From positions 1 to 40,353 of the forward strand of contig NC_011250.1 of NCBI RefSeq assembly GCF_000019685.1: a DNA stretch of 40,353 nt, written 5' to 3'. The DNA is from Borrelia duttonii Ly (GTDB lineage: Bacteria > Spirochaetota > Spirochaetia > Borreliales > Borreliaceae). The first letter of the stretch is position 1. Every line of letters starts with the position of its first letter. Under the pieces are notes generated by a model that saw only the letters and a program-made list of their open reading frames with translations, was not told the DNA's origin and ran no database searches. The translations under genes and the position numbers were made by a program. Of this stretch, positions 33,772 to 40,353 are shown one piece after another.

Positions 33772-34823
33772 ATGCAGGTGAAAAAAAGCAGAAAGGATAA
33801 AAGAGGCGAGAGAAGGGATAAAAAAGAGAGGAATAATAATTGAGTGTTATAAGCAGAGGAAGGGAAGAATAAATTTTTGCAGTCATTAGTTAATGTAAGT
33901 AATGAATTTTTGAATGTTTTCACTTCTTTTGGGGATATGGTAGGGAGTGTATTGGGGTTGAGTGTTGAGAGTAAGAAATCGGATGTAGGGAAATATTTTA
34001 AGACAGTGCAGGGTACTGTGCAAGGGATAAAGGATGGGCTCTTAATAAAATTGTTAGTGAGATGAAGGAAGAAAAGAATCCGAATGCTGAGGCTACTGCT
34101 ACTGCGGTGAAAACATTAATTGAGAGTAAACTAGATAAGATAATAGAAGGAGCAAAGACAGCAAGTGAGGCAATTGGAGATGCTAGTGGTCTACTTGGTG
34201 ATATGGCCAATGCTGCTGTTGGTGGTACTGTTGGTGAAGTTGATAAATTAATAAATGGAATTAAAGGTATTGTGGATGTAGTCCTTAAAGAAGGAAATCC
34301 TGTTGCTGGTACTGAGAAAAAAGCTTTAGATGGGCAGACTGACAGAACTGGTGGTAATGCTGCTGATGATGAAGCAGGAAAGTTATTTAATGGTACGAAT
34401 GCTGGTGCTGCTGGTACTAATGCAAAAAAATCAGCAGCTGATGCAGCTAAAGCAGTAGGAGCAGTAACTGGTGCTGATATTTTACAAGCTATGATTAAAG
34501 TTGGTGGTGGTGCTTATAAATTGGCAAATGCTAAAGATGATGATAAGCCATCTACTAAGAAAGATGTTATTATAGCGGGAGCTATAGCATTGAAAGCAAT
34601 GGCAAAGGGTGGTAAATTTGCTGGTCAGGCTAATGCTGAAGATGCTATTATTGTAGTTAAAGATGCGGCAATAAGTGCAGTAACTAAAGCATTAGATATA
34701 TTAACAGTAGCAATAAGAAGAAGTATTGATATAGGACTTAAGAGTGTAAAAGAAGCAATGAAAATTAATATTAATGCTACTACTGTAGCATCTTAGAATA
34801 GTGGTTCTGGTGGTCAAAATAAA
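33772..34823 (+). pseudogene. Class C Vlp cassette lacking signal peptide
   Basis: A leader ribosome-binding site (AGGAGGCTAAGAAGGGAAT) and ATG at 33772 are present, but the frame has only 23 basic codons before TGA, and the whole Met-rich signal peptide and CNSGG lipobox are deleted. Coding resumes at about 33850 ([35 protein letters not shown]). A CT duplication near 34039 shifts the frame before [20 protein letters not shown]. The rest is open ([59 protein letters not shown]-like end) to a TAG at 34794-34796, after which NSGSGGQNK is still readable. Donor of internal sequence only. Confidence 0.82.
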
Positions 34824-34869
34824 TAGGCAAAGTTATGTAAATAAGTAAGAAAAATAAAGTCATAAAGTG

Positions 34870-34907
34870 AAGATACTAAGAGTGAAGCTTTTGGTATCTT
34901 TTATTTT
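34870..34907 (+). terminator. Terminator of class C cassette (GATACT type)
   Basis: AAGATACTAA pairs with TTGGTATCTT (one G-U), followed by TTATTTTAT. Confidence 0.78.
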
Positions 34908-35042
34908 ATAGTGTGTTAAATAGAGATATATGACTTGATATGATTAATTTTATTATTTGTGATTTTTTTAAAATGTTCTCATTATCCCATCACCATATTA
35001 TCTTTGTTTGTACAATTTTATATAATAAACCGAATACTTTTG
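34870..35042 (+). repeat. Conserved 3' flank (candidate DHS) joined to next cassette
   Basis: TAGTGTGTTAAATAGAGATA, GATTAATTTTATTATTTGTG, AAAATGTTCTC, then TTGTACAATTTTATATAATA and AAACCGAATACTTT, which runs directly into TGTAATAGTGG, the lipobox codons of the following vsp. Confidence 0.55.
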
Positions 35043-35637
35043 TAATAGTGGGGGAGGAATAAAGGAAGGAGAGGAAGGGAAAGGAAGGAAGGGAGATGGG
35101 AGTGTAATAGATTTAAAGGTAGTAAGTAAAAAGATAAGAGATGCGGTGGAGTTTGCAGGGAAAGTAAAAGAAGTGCATGTTTTAGTTAAGTCAGTAGATA
35201 CTCTTGCTGGTTCTATTGGGAAGAAGATTAAGTCAGATGGAAAGTTTGATACTATGGCTGGTAAGAATGGATCATTGCTTGCAGGAGCATATAATATTGC
35301 GTTGGATATCAATGGTAAGTTGACGGTATTAGAGGGTAAGGCTGGACTTTCTGCTACACTGAAGGCAAAGGTTACTGCTGCGAAAACTAGTGGTGAATCA
35401 TTCTCAAATAAATTAAAAACAGAACATACTGATCTTGGGAAGGAAGATGCTAGTGATGATAATGCAAAAGCAGCTTTACTTGTAACAAATGCTACTAAAA
35501 ATAAAGGAGTAACTGAGCTTGAATCTCTCAATACAGCAGTTGATGAGTTAATAACAGCTGCTCAAGCTGCAGTGGAAGCTGCAATTAATGAACTTACAAA
35601 TCCTGTTAATGTTGCAGCAACGGATGGTCAATCTTAA
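35041..35637 (+). pseudogene. Vsp cassette starting at the lipobox codon
   Basis: Begins exactly with TGT AAT AGT GGG (Cys-Asn-Ser-Gly). The leader, start codon and signal peptide are missing and the preceding bases are cassette 3' flank. The body is complete: GIKEGEEGKGRKGDGSVIDL, KVVSKKIRDAVEFAGKVKEV, HVLVKSVDTLAGSIGKKIKS, NGSLLAGAYNIALDINGKLT, HTDLGKEDASDDNAKAALLV, ELESLNTAVDELITAAQAAV, ending ATDGQS. The first ATG that can be read (35224 region is in frame but internal) gives no lipoprotein. A clean silent donor of the mature Vsp. Confidence 0.82.
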
Positions 35638-35727
35638 TAAGGTAAGAGATAAAGAATTTGGATGTTATTGTAAAATTAGTTTTTTACTTGGAAGGTAAGT
35701 AACCGGAGCAAATAAAATCAATAGCTA

Positions 35728-35770
35728 TAAAGCTAAGAGTGTAGTATTCTTAGCTTTTATTTTTTTTCTT
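35728..35770 (+). terminator. Terminator of vsp cassette (AAAGCTAAGA type)
   Basis: AAAGCTAAGA pairs with TCTTAGCTTT; a long T-rich run follows. Same type as 36983. Confidence 0.85.
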
Positions 35771-35783
35771 GTAAAAGCTAATT

Positions 35784-35925
35784 AACTACTTTGTCACTTA
35801 TCAGAAAAAAGGAGGTACGGAAAAAATTAGAAAAAGAAAGGATAGCAATAGATGAATTATTAAGGGCTTCTAATAAAATGGTATCGGATGTAATGGCAGA
35901 ACTTGTAATTAAATCTACTATTTAA
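35784..35925 (+). pseudogene. Unidentified 3' gene fragment
   Basis: Open frame without start: LTTLSLIRKKEVRKKLEKER, IAIDELLRASNKMVSDVMAE, LVIKSTI and TAA. Charged helical composition, unlike Vlp/Vsp. AAAAAAGGAGG inside it looks like a ribosome-binding site but no start codon follows closely. Not recognised. Confidence 0.35.
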
Positions 35926-35999
35926 AGAAGTTAAATTATATAAATACCAAGATATTCAATTAGGATAATAACTTTAAGAAAATAAATAAAGTTGTAAAT

Positions 36000-36120
36000 T
36001 AAAGATACTGATGAGGATACTTAGAGTTAAGTTATTTGTCTCTTTTATTTTATAGTGAAGTAGGGATATATTGCTTTATATGATTCATTTTATTATTTTT
36101 GGTTTTTAAAATGTTCTTAT
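36000..36120 (+). repeat. Degenerate copy of the cassette 3' flank
   Basis: AAGATACTGATGAGGATACTT, then CTTTTATTTTATAGTGAAGT, ATATTGCTTTATATGATTCA and AAAATGTTCTTATG. The terminator stem is damaged. No class C or vsp body precedes it, so it marks a deleted cassette. Confidence 0.45.
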
Positions 36121-36211
36121 GAATTTTCGTTTGTCCATTCATTCATAGTTGTATTCGTTTTATTTTTTGTGTCTTCCTTATCCTTAATAAAAAAACAAGG
36201 AATCGAAAAGA

Positions 36212-36892
36212 ATGAGGAGAGAGAAAAAAGAAGAGGGGAAAGTAAGAGTAGTGATATTAATGATGATGATGGTGATGATGATGATAGTGATGGGATGTAA
36301 TAGTGGAGGAGTAAGTGGAGAAGGGACAGGAGAAGAAGGGAAAGGAAGGAAGGGAGATGGGAGTGTAATAGATTTAAAGGTGGTAAGTAAAAAGATAAGA
36401 GATGCGGTGGAGTTTGCAGAAAGTGTTAAAGAGGTTCATACTTTAGTTAAGTCGGTTGATGAGTTGGCTAAAGCTATAGGGAAGAAAGTTGGAGCTGCTG
36501 GTCTTGGTGATATAGCTGATCATAATGGAGCATTAATTGCAGGAGCATATAGTGTGATAGAAGCTGTGGATGCTAAATTAGCAACGTTGGCAGGAAAAGT
36601 GGGACTTTCTAGTGATTTAAGTACAAAGGTTAATGATGCTAAAGTTAAAAGTACAGCGTTTTTGAATAAATTGAAGAGTTCTACTGCTGAATTTGATAAG
36701 GAAGGTGCTAGTGATGCTGATTCGAAGAAGGCTCTTCTTAAAGATAATGCTGATAAAACTAAGGGGAGAGATGAGCTTGATAAACTAAATACATCAATTG
36801 ATATTTTGATGGCTAGTTCTAAAAAGGAATTAGATGATTCAATCAAGAAGCTTATAGAAGAACCTGTGAGACCTGATACTGTTGGGAATTGA
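36212..36892 (+). CDS. Variable small protein (Vsp) with a Vlp-type leader
   Basis: A 226-residue Vsp, the only one here with a whole leader. ATG at 36212; the leader reads AAGGAATCGAAAAGA, a damaged version of AAGGAGGCTAGAAGA, so translation may be weak. Met-rich signal peptide (ILMMMMVMMMIVMGC, Cys29) identical in kind to the Vlp leaders, and linker GVSGEGTGEEGKGRKGDGSV. Vsp body DLKVVSKKIRDAVEFAESVK, EVHTLVKSVDELAKAIGKKV, NGALIAGAYSVIEAVDAKLA, LNKLKSSTAEFDKEGASDAD, KLNTSIDILMASSKKELDDS. OspC-fold surface lipoprotein, alternate to Vlps. Followed by a vsp-type terminator. Confidence 0.85.
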   Translation: MRREKKEEGKVRVVILMMMMVMMMIVMGCNSGGVSGEGTGEEGKGRKGDGSVIDLKVVSKKIRDAVEFAESVKEVHTLVKSVDELAKAIGKKVGAAGLGDIADHNGALIAGAYSVIEAVDAKLATLAGKVGLSSDLSTKVNDAKVKSTAFLNKLKSSTAEFDKEGASDADSKKALLKDNADKTKGRDELDKLNTSIDILMASSKKELDDSIKKLIEEPVRPDTVGN

Positions 36893-36982
36893 TAAGTAGT
36901 TAAATACAATCTTATAAGAATATATTAAGATTAGTTTTTTGATTGAAGGGTAAGTAACTGGGGAAATAAGGTTAATAAATAT

Positions 36983-37019
36983 AAAGCTGAGAGTATAGTA
37001 CTCTTAGTTTTTGTTTTGT
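36983..37019 (+). terminator. Terminator of vsp gene (AAAGCTGAGAG type)
   Basis: AAAGCTGAGAG pairs with CTCTTAGTTT (one G-U), then TTGTTTTG. Confidence 0.8.
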
Positions 37020-37096
37020 TATTAGTTAATGTAAAATTTTTAGTTTTCTTTATCTTCTCTACAGTAAAACAATAAGATAAATCTGATGATGGTATT

Positions 37097-37314
37097 AAGC
37101 AGGAGGGATAGCTCTACGTTCATTAGTAAAAGGTGGTAAATTAGCCTCACATAGTATTGATGATGACAAAGTATCACAATTAGTAGAATTAAGTGTAGTA
37201 AATAAATTATTGGGAATAGTAGAAGAAATAGTAAAGAGGATAGTAAAGAATGTATTTTAGAAAGTAAAGTAAGAAGTGGATAATGCAAGAGATCTAAAAG
37301 TATTAGGGAAGTAG
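37097..37314 (+). pseudogene. Class A Vlp 3' fragment
   Basis: Encodes only the class A C-terminus: GGIALRSLVKGGKLASHSID, VVNKLLGIVEEIVKRIVKNV, with two in-frame stops, then EVDNARDLKVLGK. It is joined through GAAGTAGGGAGG to a class A 5' fragment that should precede it. Confidence 0.75.
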
Positions 37315-37761
37315 GGAGGAGTGCCGGGGATGCATTTTTGTATTTTTAGAGTTTAGTGTCAGGGAGTTTGGGATTTAATGTAGGTAAAGATACAAAGAAA
37401 GAAGATGTAGGTAAGTACTTTAACAGTCTAGGAGAAAAGATAGGTGTTTCATCAGAAGAATTAAGAGAAAGTAGCAGTAAAAGCATCGGCAAATCTTGGT
37501 AAAGAAGGTTTATTAAATAAGGGAATAAGAGCGGCAGTTGATACTGCTAAAGACTACTTTAAGCAGATTAAAAGGGAATTTAGAATTATTAGGGCAAGTA
37601 GGTGATGACAAATTGGTAGGTTGGGCAGAAAATGATCAACAAGGAATAAAACCAGTTGATGATAGATTAAATAAAGCCTTTGATTCATTGCAAGCAATAG
37701 TAAAGTCAGCTATATATATAGGTGTTCTAGAACTAAGGACAGGAAATACAACATTAACAGT
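37300..37761 (+). pseudogene. Class A Vlp N-terminal fragment, after its own 3' part
   Basis: EVGRSAGDAFLYF and a stop, VSGSLGFNVGKDTKKEDVGK, YFNSLGEKIGVSSEELRE, a one-base shift, ANLGKEGLLNKGIRAAVDTA, then LKGNLELLGQVGDDKLVGWA and SLQAIVKSAIYIGVLELRTG. No leader or lipobox. At about 37760 it changes to class B 3' sequence. Confidence 0.78.
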
Positions 37762-37890
37762 AATAAGGTGTTAAGTACGTTGGTGGTAGCAATCAGGAAT
37801 AGAGTGGATGAGGGATTAAAAGAGATAAACAAGGTGTTAGTAGAGATTAAGCAAGGAGAGGGTTCTGAATCTAAAGTTAAGGCTAATTAA
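37762..37890 (+). pseudogene. Class B Vlp 3' end fused to class A fragment
   Basis: NKVLSTLVVAIRNRVDEGLK, EINKVLVEIKQGEGSESKVK, AN and TAA: the last 42 residues of a class B Vlp, directly attached to class A codons. Carries a class B terminator at 37948. Confidence 0.8.
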
Positions 37891-37947
37891 TAGGTGAATT
37901 AGTATAATAAAGTTTATGTAATAATTATTAGGTAAAAAGGCTAGTAG

Positions 37948-37975
37948 AGAGAGCAATAAAGCTCTCTTTTTTTAT
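37948..37975 (+). terminator. Terminator of class B remnant (GAGAGC type)
   Basis: AGAGAGC (37948-37954) pairs with GCTCTCT (37961-37967), followed by T-rich sequence. Confidence 0.85.
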
Positions 37976-38132
37976 TTGCAGTATTCAGTCATATTTTTTC
38001 CTTCTAATCCTTGAGAGATAGGCTATAAGAAAGCTAAAAAGAAAGAAAAAATAAGGAGGCGAAGAAAATGAATAGAGAAGTAAAAGAAGGAGAAATAAAA
38101 GGGAAGAGAGGGATAGAGAGAGAGTAAAGAGA

Positions 38133-39182
38133 ATGAGAATGAAGGGAATAATATTGATGATGGTGATGATGATGGGATGTAATAGTGGGGGAGGAATAAA
38201 GGAAGGAGAAGGAGCAGCAGGAGGAGACGGGAGTGGGTTAAGAGGAGTGATGATGGAAGTAGAAAAAAGTGCGGAGCATGCATTTTATTCATTTATAGAG
38301 TTGGTATCAAGTGTCTTGGGATTGCGTGTCACTGCAGATACAACTAGGAATCAAGTGGGAGAATATTTTACAGGATTAGCAAGTGGAATAGATAAGGCTA
38401 TGCAAGAATTAGTAAAAATTGGGGATAAGAGTAAAGAATCAGTTAAAGAAGGAAAAGAATCAGAATTAGATAAAGCTATTGCATCAGCTAAGGGGATATT
38501 GACAACATTAAAAGGACATATAGAGGCTTTAAAGGATATAGGTGATGGTAATAAGGTAGTTGAGGTTGGAAACAACCAAAATGGGGTGACAGCAAATTTA
38601 GATGCATTAAAATTAGCATATAAAGCATTAAAAGGGATAGTTGACACAGCTAAGACACAACAGGTTGAAGAACCAAAAAAAAGTGATGTAACAATAGCTA
38701 CTGCGAGAGTAGGAGGAACTACTCCACAAAATGGGGCTAGAGTTTTGGCTAAGGACGCTAATGCAGGAGCGGCATCGGGATTAGAAGCAGCAGCAATAGT
38801 ATCATCAGTAAGTGGGAAAGAAATATTGGCAGCTATTGTTGAATCAGGAGAAAGTGATGCAGAAGTGGGAGGAGTTAATGCAACTGCAAATACAAGTGCC
38901 GTTTCTTTTGCAAGAGGAGGTCAAGCAGCTAATTTGGCACAAAATGCAGCTTTAGCAGGTGCAGTGAGTGGAGGAATAGCATTACGTTCATTAGTTAAAG
39001 ACGGTAAATTAGCTGCTCATAATGCAAATAACGATGAAAAAGCGGTACAATCAGCAGGAATAACAGCAGTAAATAAACTATTAGTGGCAGTGGAAGATGT
39101 AATTAAAAAAGCAGTAAAGAATATACTTGAGAAAGTGAAAAAAGAAGTAGATAAGGTAAGAAAGCCAAAAATAATTAATTAA
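38133..39182 (+). CDS. Variable large protein (Vlp, class A), leader frameshifted
   Basis: A 349-residue class A Vlp from ATG at 38133. The leader ribosome-binding site (AAGGAGGCGAAGAAA) and its ATG at 38068 are in another frame and end at TAA 38125, the same kind of defect as in the class C gene at 8099. From 38133 the signal peptide ILMMVMMMGC (Cys16) is followed by helix MEVEKSAEHAFYSFIELVSS, GLRVTADTTRNQVGEYFTGL, VSGKEILAAIVESGESDAEV, AVSGGIALRSLVKDGKLAAH and the end KNILEKVKKEVDKVRKPKII. Body intact; expression in place unlikely. Confidence 0.84.
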   Translation: MRMKGIILMMVMMMGCNSGGGIKEGEGAAGGDGSGLRGVMMEVEKSAEHAFYSFIELVSSVLGLRVTADTTRNQVGEYFTGLASGIDKAMQELVKIGDKSKESVKEGKESELDKAIASAKGILTTLKGHIEALKDIGDGNKVVEVGNNQNGVTANLDALKLAYKALKGIVDTAKTQQVEEPKKSDVTIATARVGGTTPQNGARVLAKDANAGAASGLEAAAIVSSVSGKEILAAIVESGESDAEVGGVNATANTSAVSFARGGQAANLAQNAALAGAVSGGIALRSLVKDGKLAAHNANNDEKAVQSAGITAVNKLLVAVEDVIKKAVKNILEKVKKEVDKVRKPKIIN

Positions 39183-39227
39183 TAATAAGATAGATATTAA
39201 ATTACTTAACTTAAAATTAAGAATAAT

Positions 39228-39275
39228 AGGAGGAAATCTAGAGATAAATTTGGATTTTCTTCTACTTCTATATTA
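39228..39275 (+). terminator. Terminator of class A Vlp gene (AGGAGG type)
   Basis: AGGAGGAAATC (39228-39238) pairs with GATTTTCTTCT (39253-39263) through G-U pairs; T-rich sequence follows. Confidence 0.65.
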
Positions 39276-39800
39276 TTATACTTTTATTGCAGTAATTGAT
39301 AATGCGCACACTTCTTTCTGTAATCGTGAGGGAGGTGTAATTTTTGTTAATGATGTGTTACTTGATTGATGCATATGTTCTAATCAAAAATATTCGGTTT
39401 TTTTGTATAAAATTGTATGGATTATAAATGTATAGTTTATTTATAGTTGTACGATTGTGGAAAAAGATAATTAATTATAAAAGCAAATTTTAATCTACAC
39501 AAAGTACTTTAATCATTTGAAGAGATTTCATGGTGCTCATTTACAGTGTGAATATAGGTATATATTAAAAATGTAAAAAAGTCTAGTGAGTCTGGTGATA
39601 GTAAAATTTTGTTATTGAATGCAGATAATGTAATATTTGTACTATATAACATTAAGATGTTGTTATGTAGTGAAATAAATAATTTTTTTAGGTTTAATTT
39701 TTAAAAAATATTTTTGTACTAATGATTATAGATAAATATATTTTTTATAAAAAATTGTAAACTATTTGCAGTATGTATACGTAAATTTTCAAATGAATTA
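39276..39800. repeat. Outer flank of right vmp archive, inverted copy of 1170-1640
   Basis: No gene. ATATTCGGTTTTTTTGTATA at about 39390 and GGTATATATTAAAAATGTAA at about 39557 through TAGTAAAATTTTGTT match the - strand of the left flank. Confidence 0.55.
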
Positions 39801-39807
39801 ATAAAAA

Positions 39808-40195
39808 TTAAGTTTTCAAGACTATTTGTGAAGTAGGCCTACTTACAAGTTTGATACTTTTGTATTTTGGATGTTTTAAGATGGATTCATAATGTTTAGT
39901 AGTTATATTTGCAAGAAATAATTTTTTGAGAATACGATTAAGTTTTATATAAATAATATTAAACTTATGTTTTTTTAGGAAATAAATAGCATTTATAATG
40001 AGTGTGGAGTTGACCAAAGTATGATTTCTAATTTGTAAATTGGATGATGATGTGTAAGTAATAGTATCATGTGTATAATTAGTGATAGTAAAATTTTTTT
40101 TGGTGAATTGAGATAATGGAATACCAGAAGAAAGCAAGATACGATATATAATGGTTTGGTGTCTTAAAGATATTAAGTAGTTTTTTAGAGGTATT
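39808..40195 (-). pseudogene. Unrecognised protein fragment at the outer flank
   Basis: A 128-codon open stretch without a normal start. It reads NYLISLRHQTIIYRILLSSG, IPLSQFTKKNFTITNYTHDT, NHTLVNSTLIINAIYFLKKH, ILKHPKYKSIKLVSRPTSQI and ends at 39808. Composition looks coding. IYRILLSSGIPLSQFTKKNF faintly recalls the first catalytic box of a tyrosine recombinase, but the expected Arg is Pro. Only TTG codons are available as starts. Identity not known. Confidence 0.4.
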
Positions 40196-40196
40196 T

Positions 40197-40353
40197 ATGA
40201 AATAAGTGTTAATTGTAATGTTATTTTTTGTTTGTGTTGTTGTTAGTTTTGCCCAAAGTGATGATAAGGTATCTTCTGATGTTGTAGTTACTGAAGAAAA
40301 GGTAATTAAAAAATGTTGACTTATAAAGTTAATAAAAAAGATGGGGTAGTTCC
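40197..40353 (+). pseudogene. Start of a secreted or outer-membrane protein, nonsense at codon 3
   Basis: ATG AAA TAA at 40197 after TAGAGGTATTT; the same frame continues VLIVMLFFVCVVVSFAQSDD, KVSSDVVVTEEKVIKK, then a further shift into LTYKVNKKDGVV at the window edge. The segment is a typical signal peptide with an SFAQ cleavage site. GTG at 40206 could rescue it. Family not identifiable from this length. Confidence 0.45.

Noticed and set aside
39808-40195. Telomere resolvase or tyrosine recombinase
   Set aside because: Only one faint box resembles a recombinase and its catalytic Arg would be Pro; listed as unrecognised.
1-40353. tRNA, rRNA or hairpin telomere sequences
   Set aside because: None recognised on either strand; the window edges show no telomere-like palindrome.

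Overview
This window looks like a piece of a linear plasmid from a relapsing-fever Borrelia. It is very AT-rich. It carries silent cassettes of the variable major proteins (Vlp, the large OspC-unrelated lipoproteins, and Vsp, the OspC-like small ones). It also has the four-gene Borrelia plasmid maintenance locus (PF57/62, PF50, PF32, PF49), Bdr proteins, Mlp lipoproteins and decayed Borrelia prophage genes. The Met-rich leader of the Vlps and the use of that leader on Vsp bodies would fit an Old World relapsing-fever lineage, but the species call is only a guess.

Layout. 1-1101: a PFam54/CspA-like lipoprotein. 1650-12110: left vmp archive, all cassettes reading leftward (- strand) except one scrambled inverted piece at 2040-2690. 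12350-14708: Bdr, a broken PBSX-type large terminase and a broken DUF603 gene (- strand). 14800-19240: a phage remnant, a large repeat-containing Mlp-type lipoprotein, an integrase pseudogene and a second Mlp (+ strand). 19328-21639: SSB and a broken DUF244 (YqaJ-like exonuclease) gene (- strand). 21829-24923: PF57/62-PF50-PF32(ParA)-PF49 operon (+). 25349-25971: broken ERF recombinase (+). 25972-27570: truncated integrase and an Mlp (-). 27617-29656: broken DUF603, broken terminase and Bdr (+). 30091-39182: right vmp archive, reading rightward (+). 39276-40353: flank with two gene fragments.

The window is close to a mirror image around the maintenance locus. The phage/Bdr block, the integrase/Mlp block, the promoters of DUF244 and ERF, and even the outer flanks of the two vmp archives are present twice in inverted orientation. 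The two copies have decayed independently.

I label three Vlp sequence classes A, B and C by their own similarity in this window; I do not map them to the published Greek-letter subfamilies. A: bodies beginning with a GRSAENAFY-like stretch and ending NVLEKVKKEVDKAR. B: bodies with DPEKVFLSEMVNLGKGF and ending EINKVLGEIKQGEGS. C: bodies with [17 protein letters not shown] and ending in a [11 protein letters not shown] helix. None of the cassettes has an obvious strong promoter and almost every one is followed by a hairpin terminator, so I read them as a silent archive that donates sequence by gene conversion to an expression site elsewhere. Intact cassettes sit beside 5'-truncated, frameshifted, inverted and mosaic ones. 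The SSB, DUF244 and ERF genes form the pieces of a phage-type single-strand annealing recombination system, but only SSB is intact.
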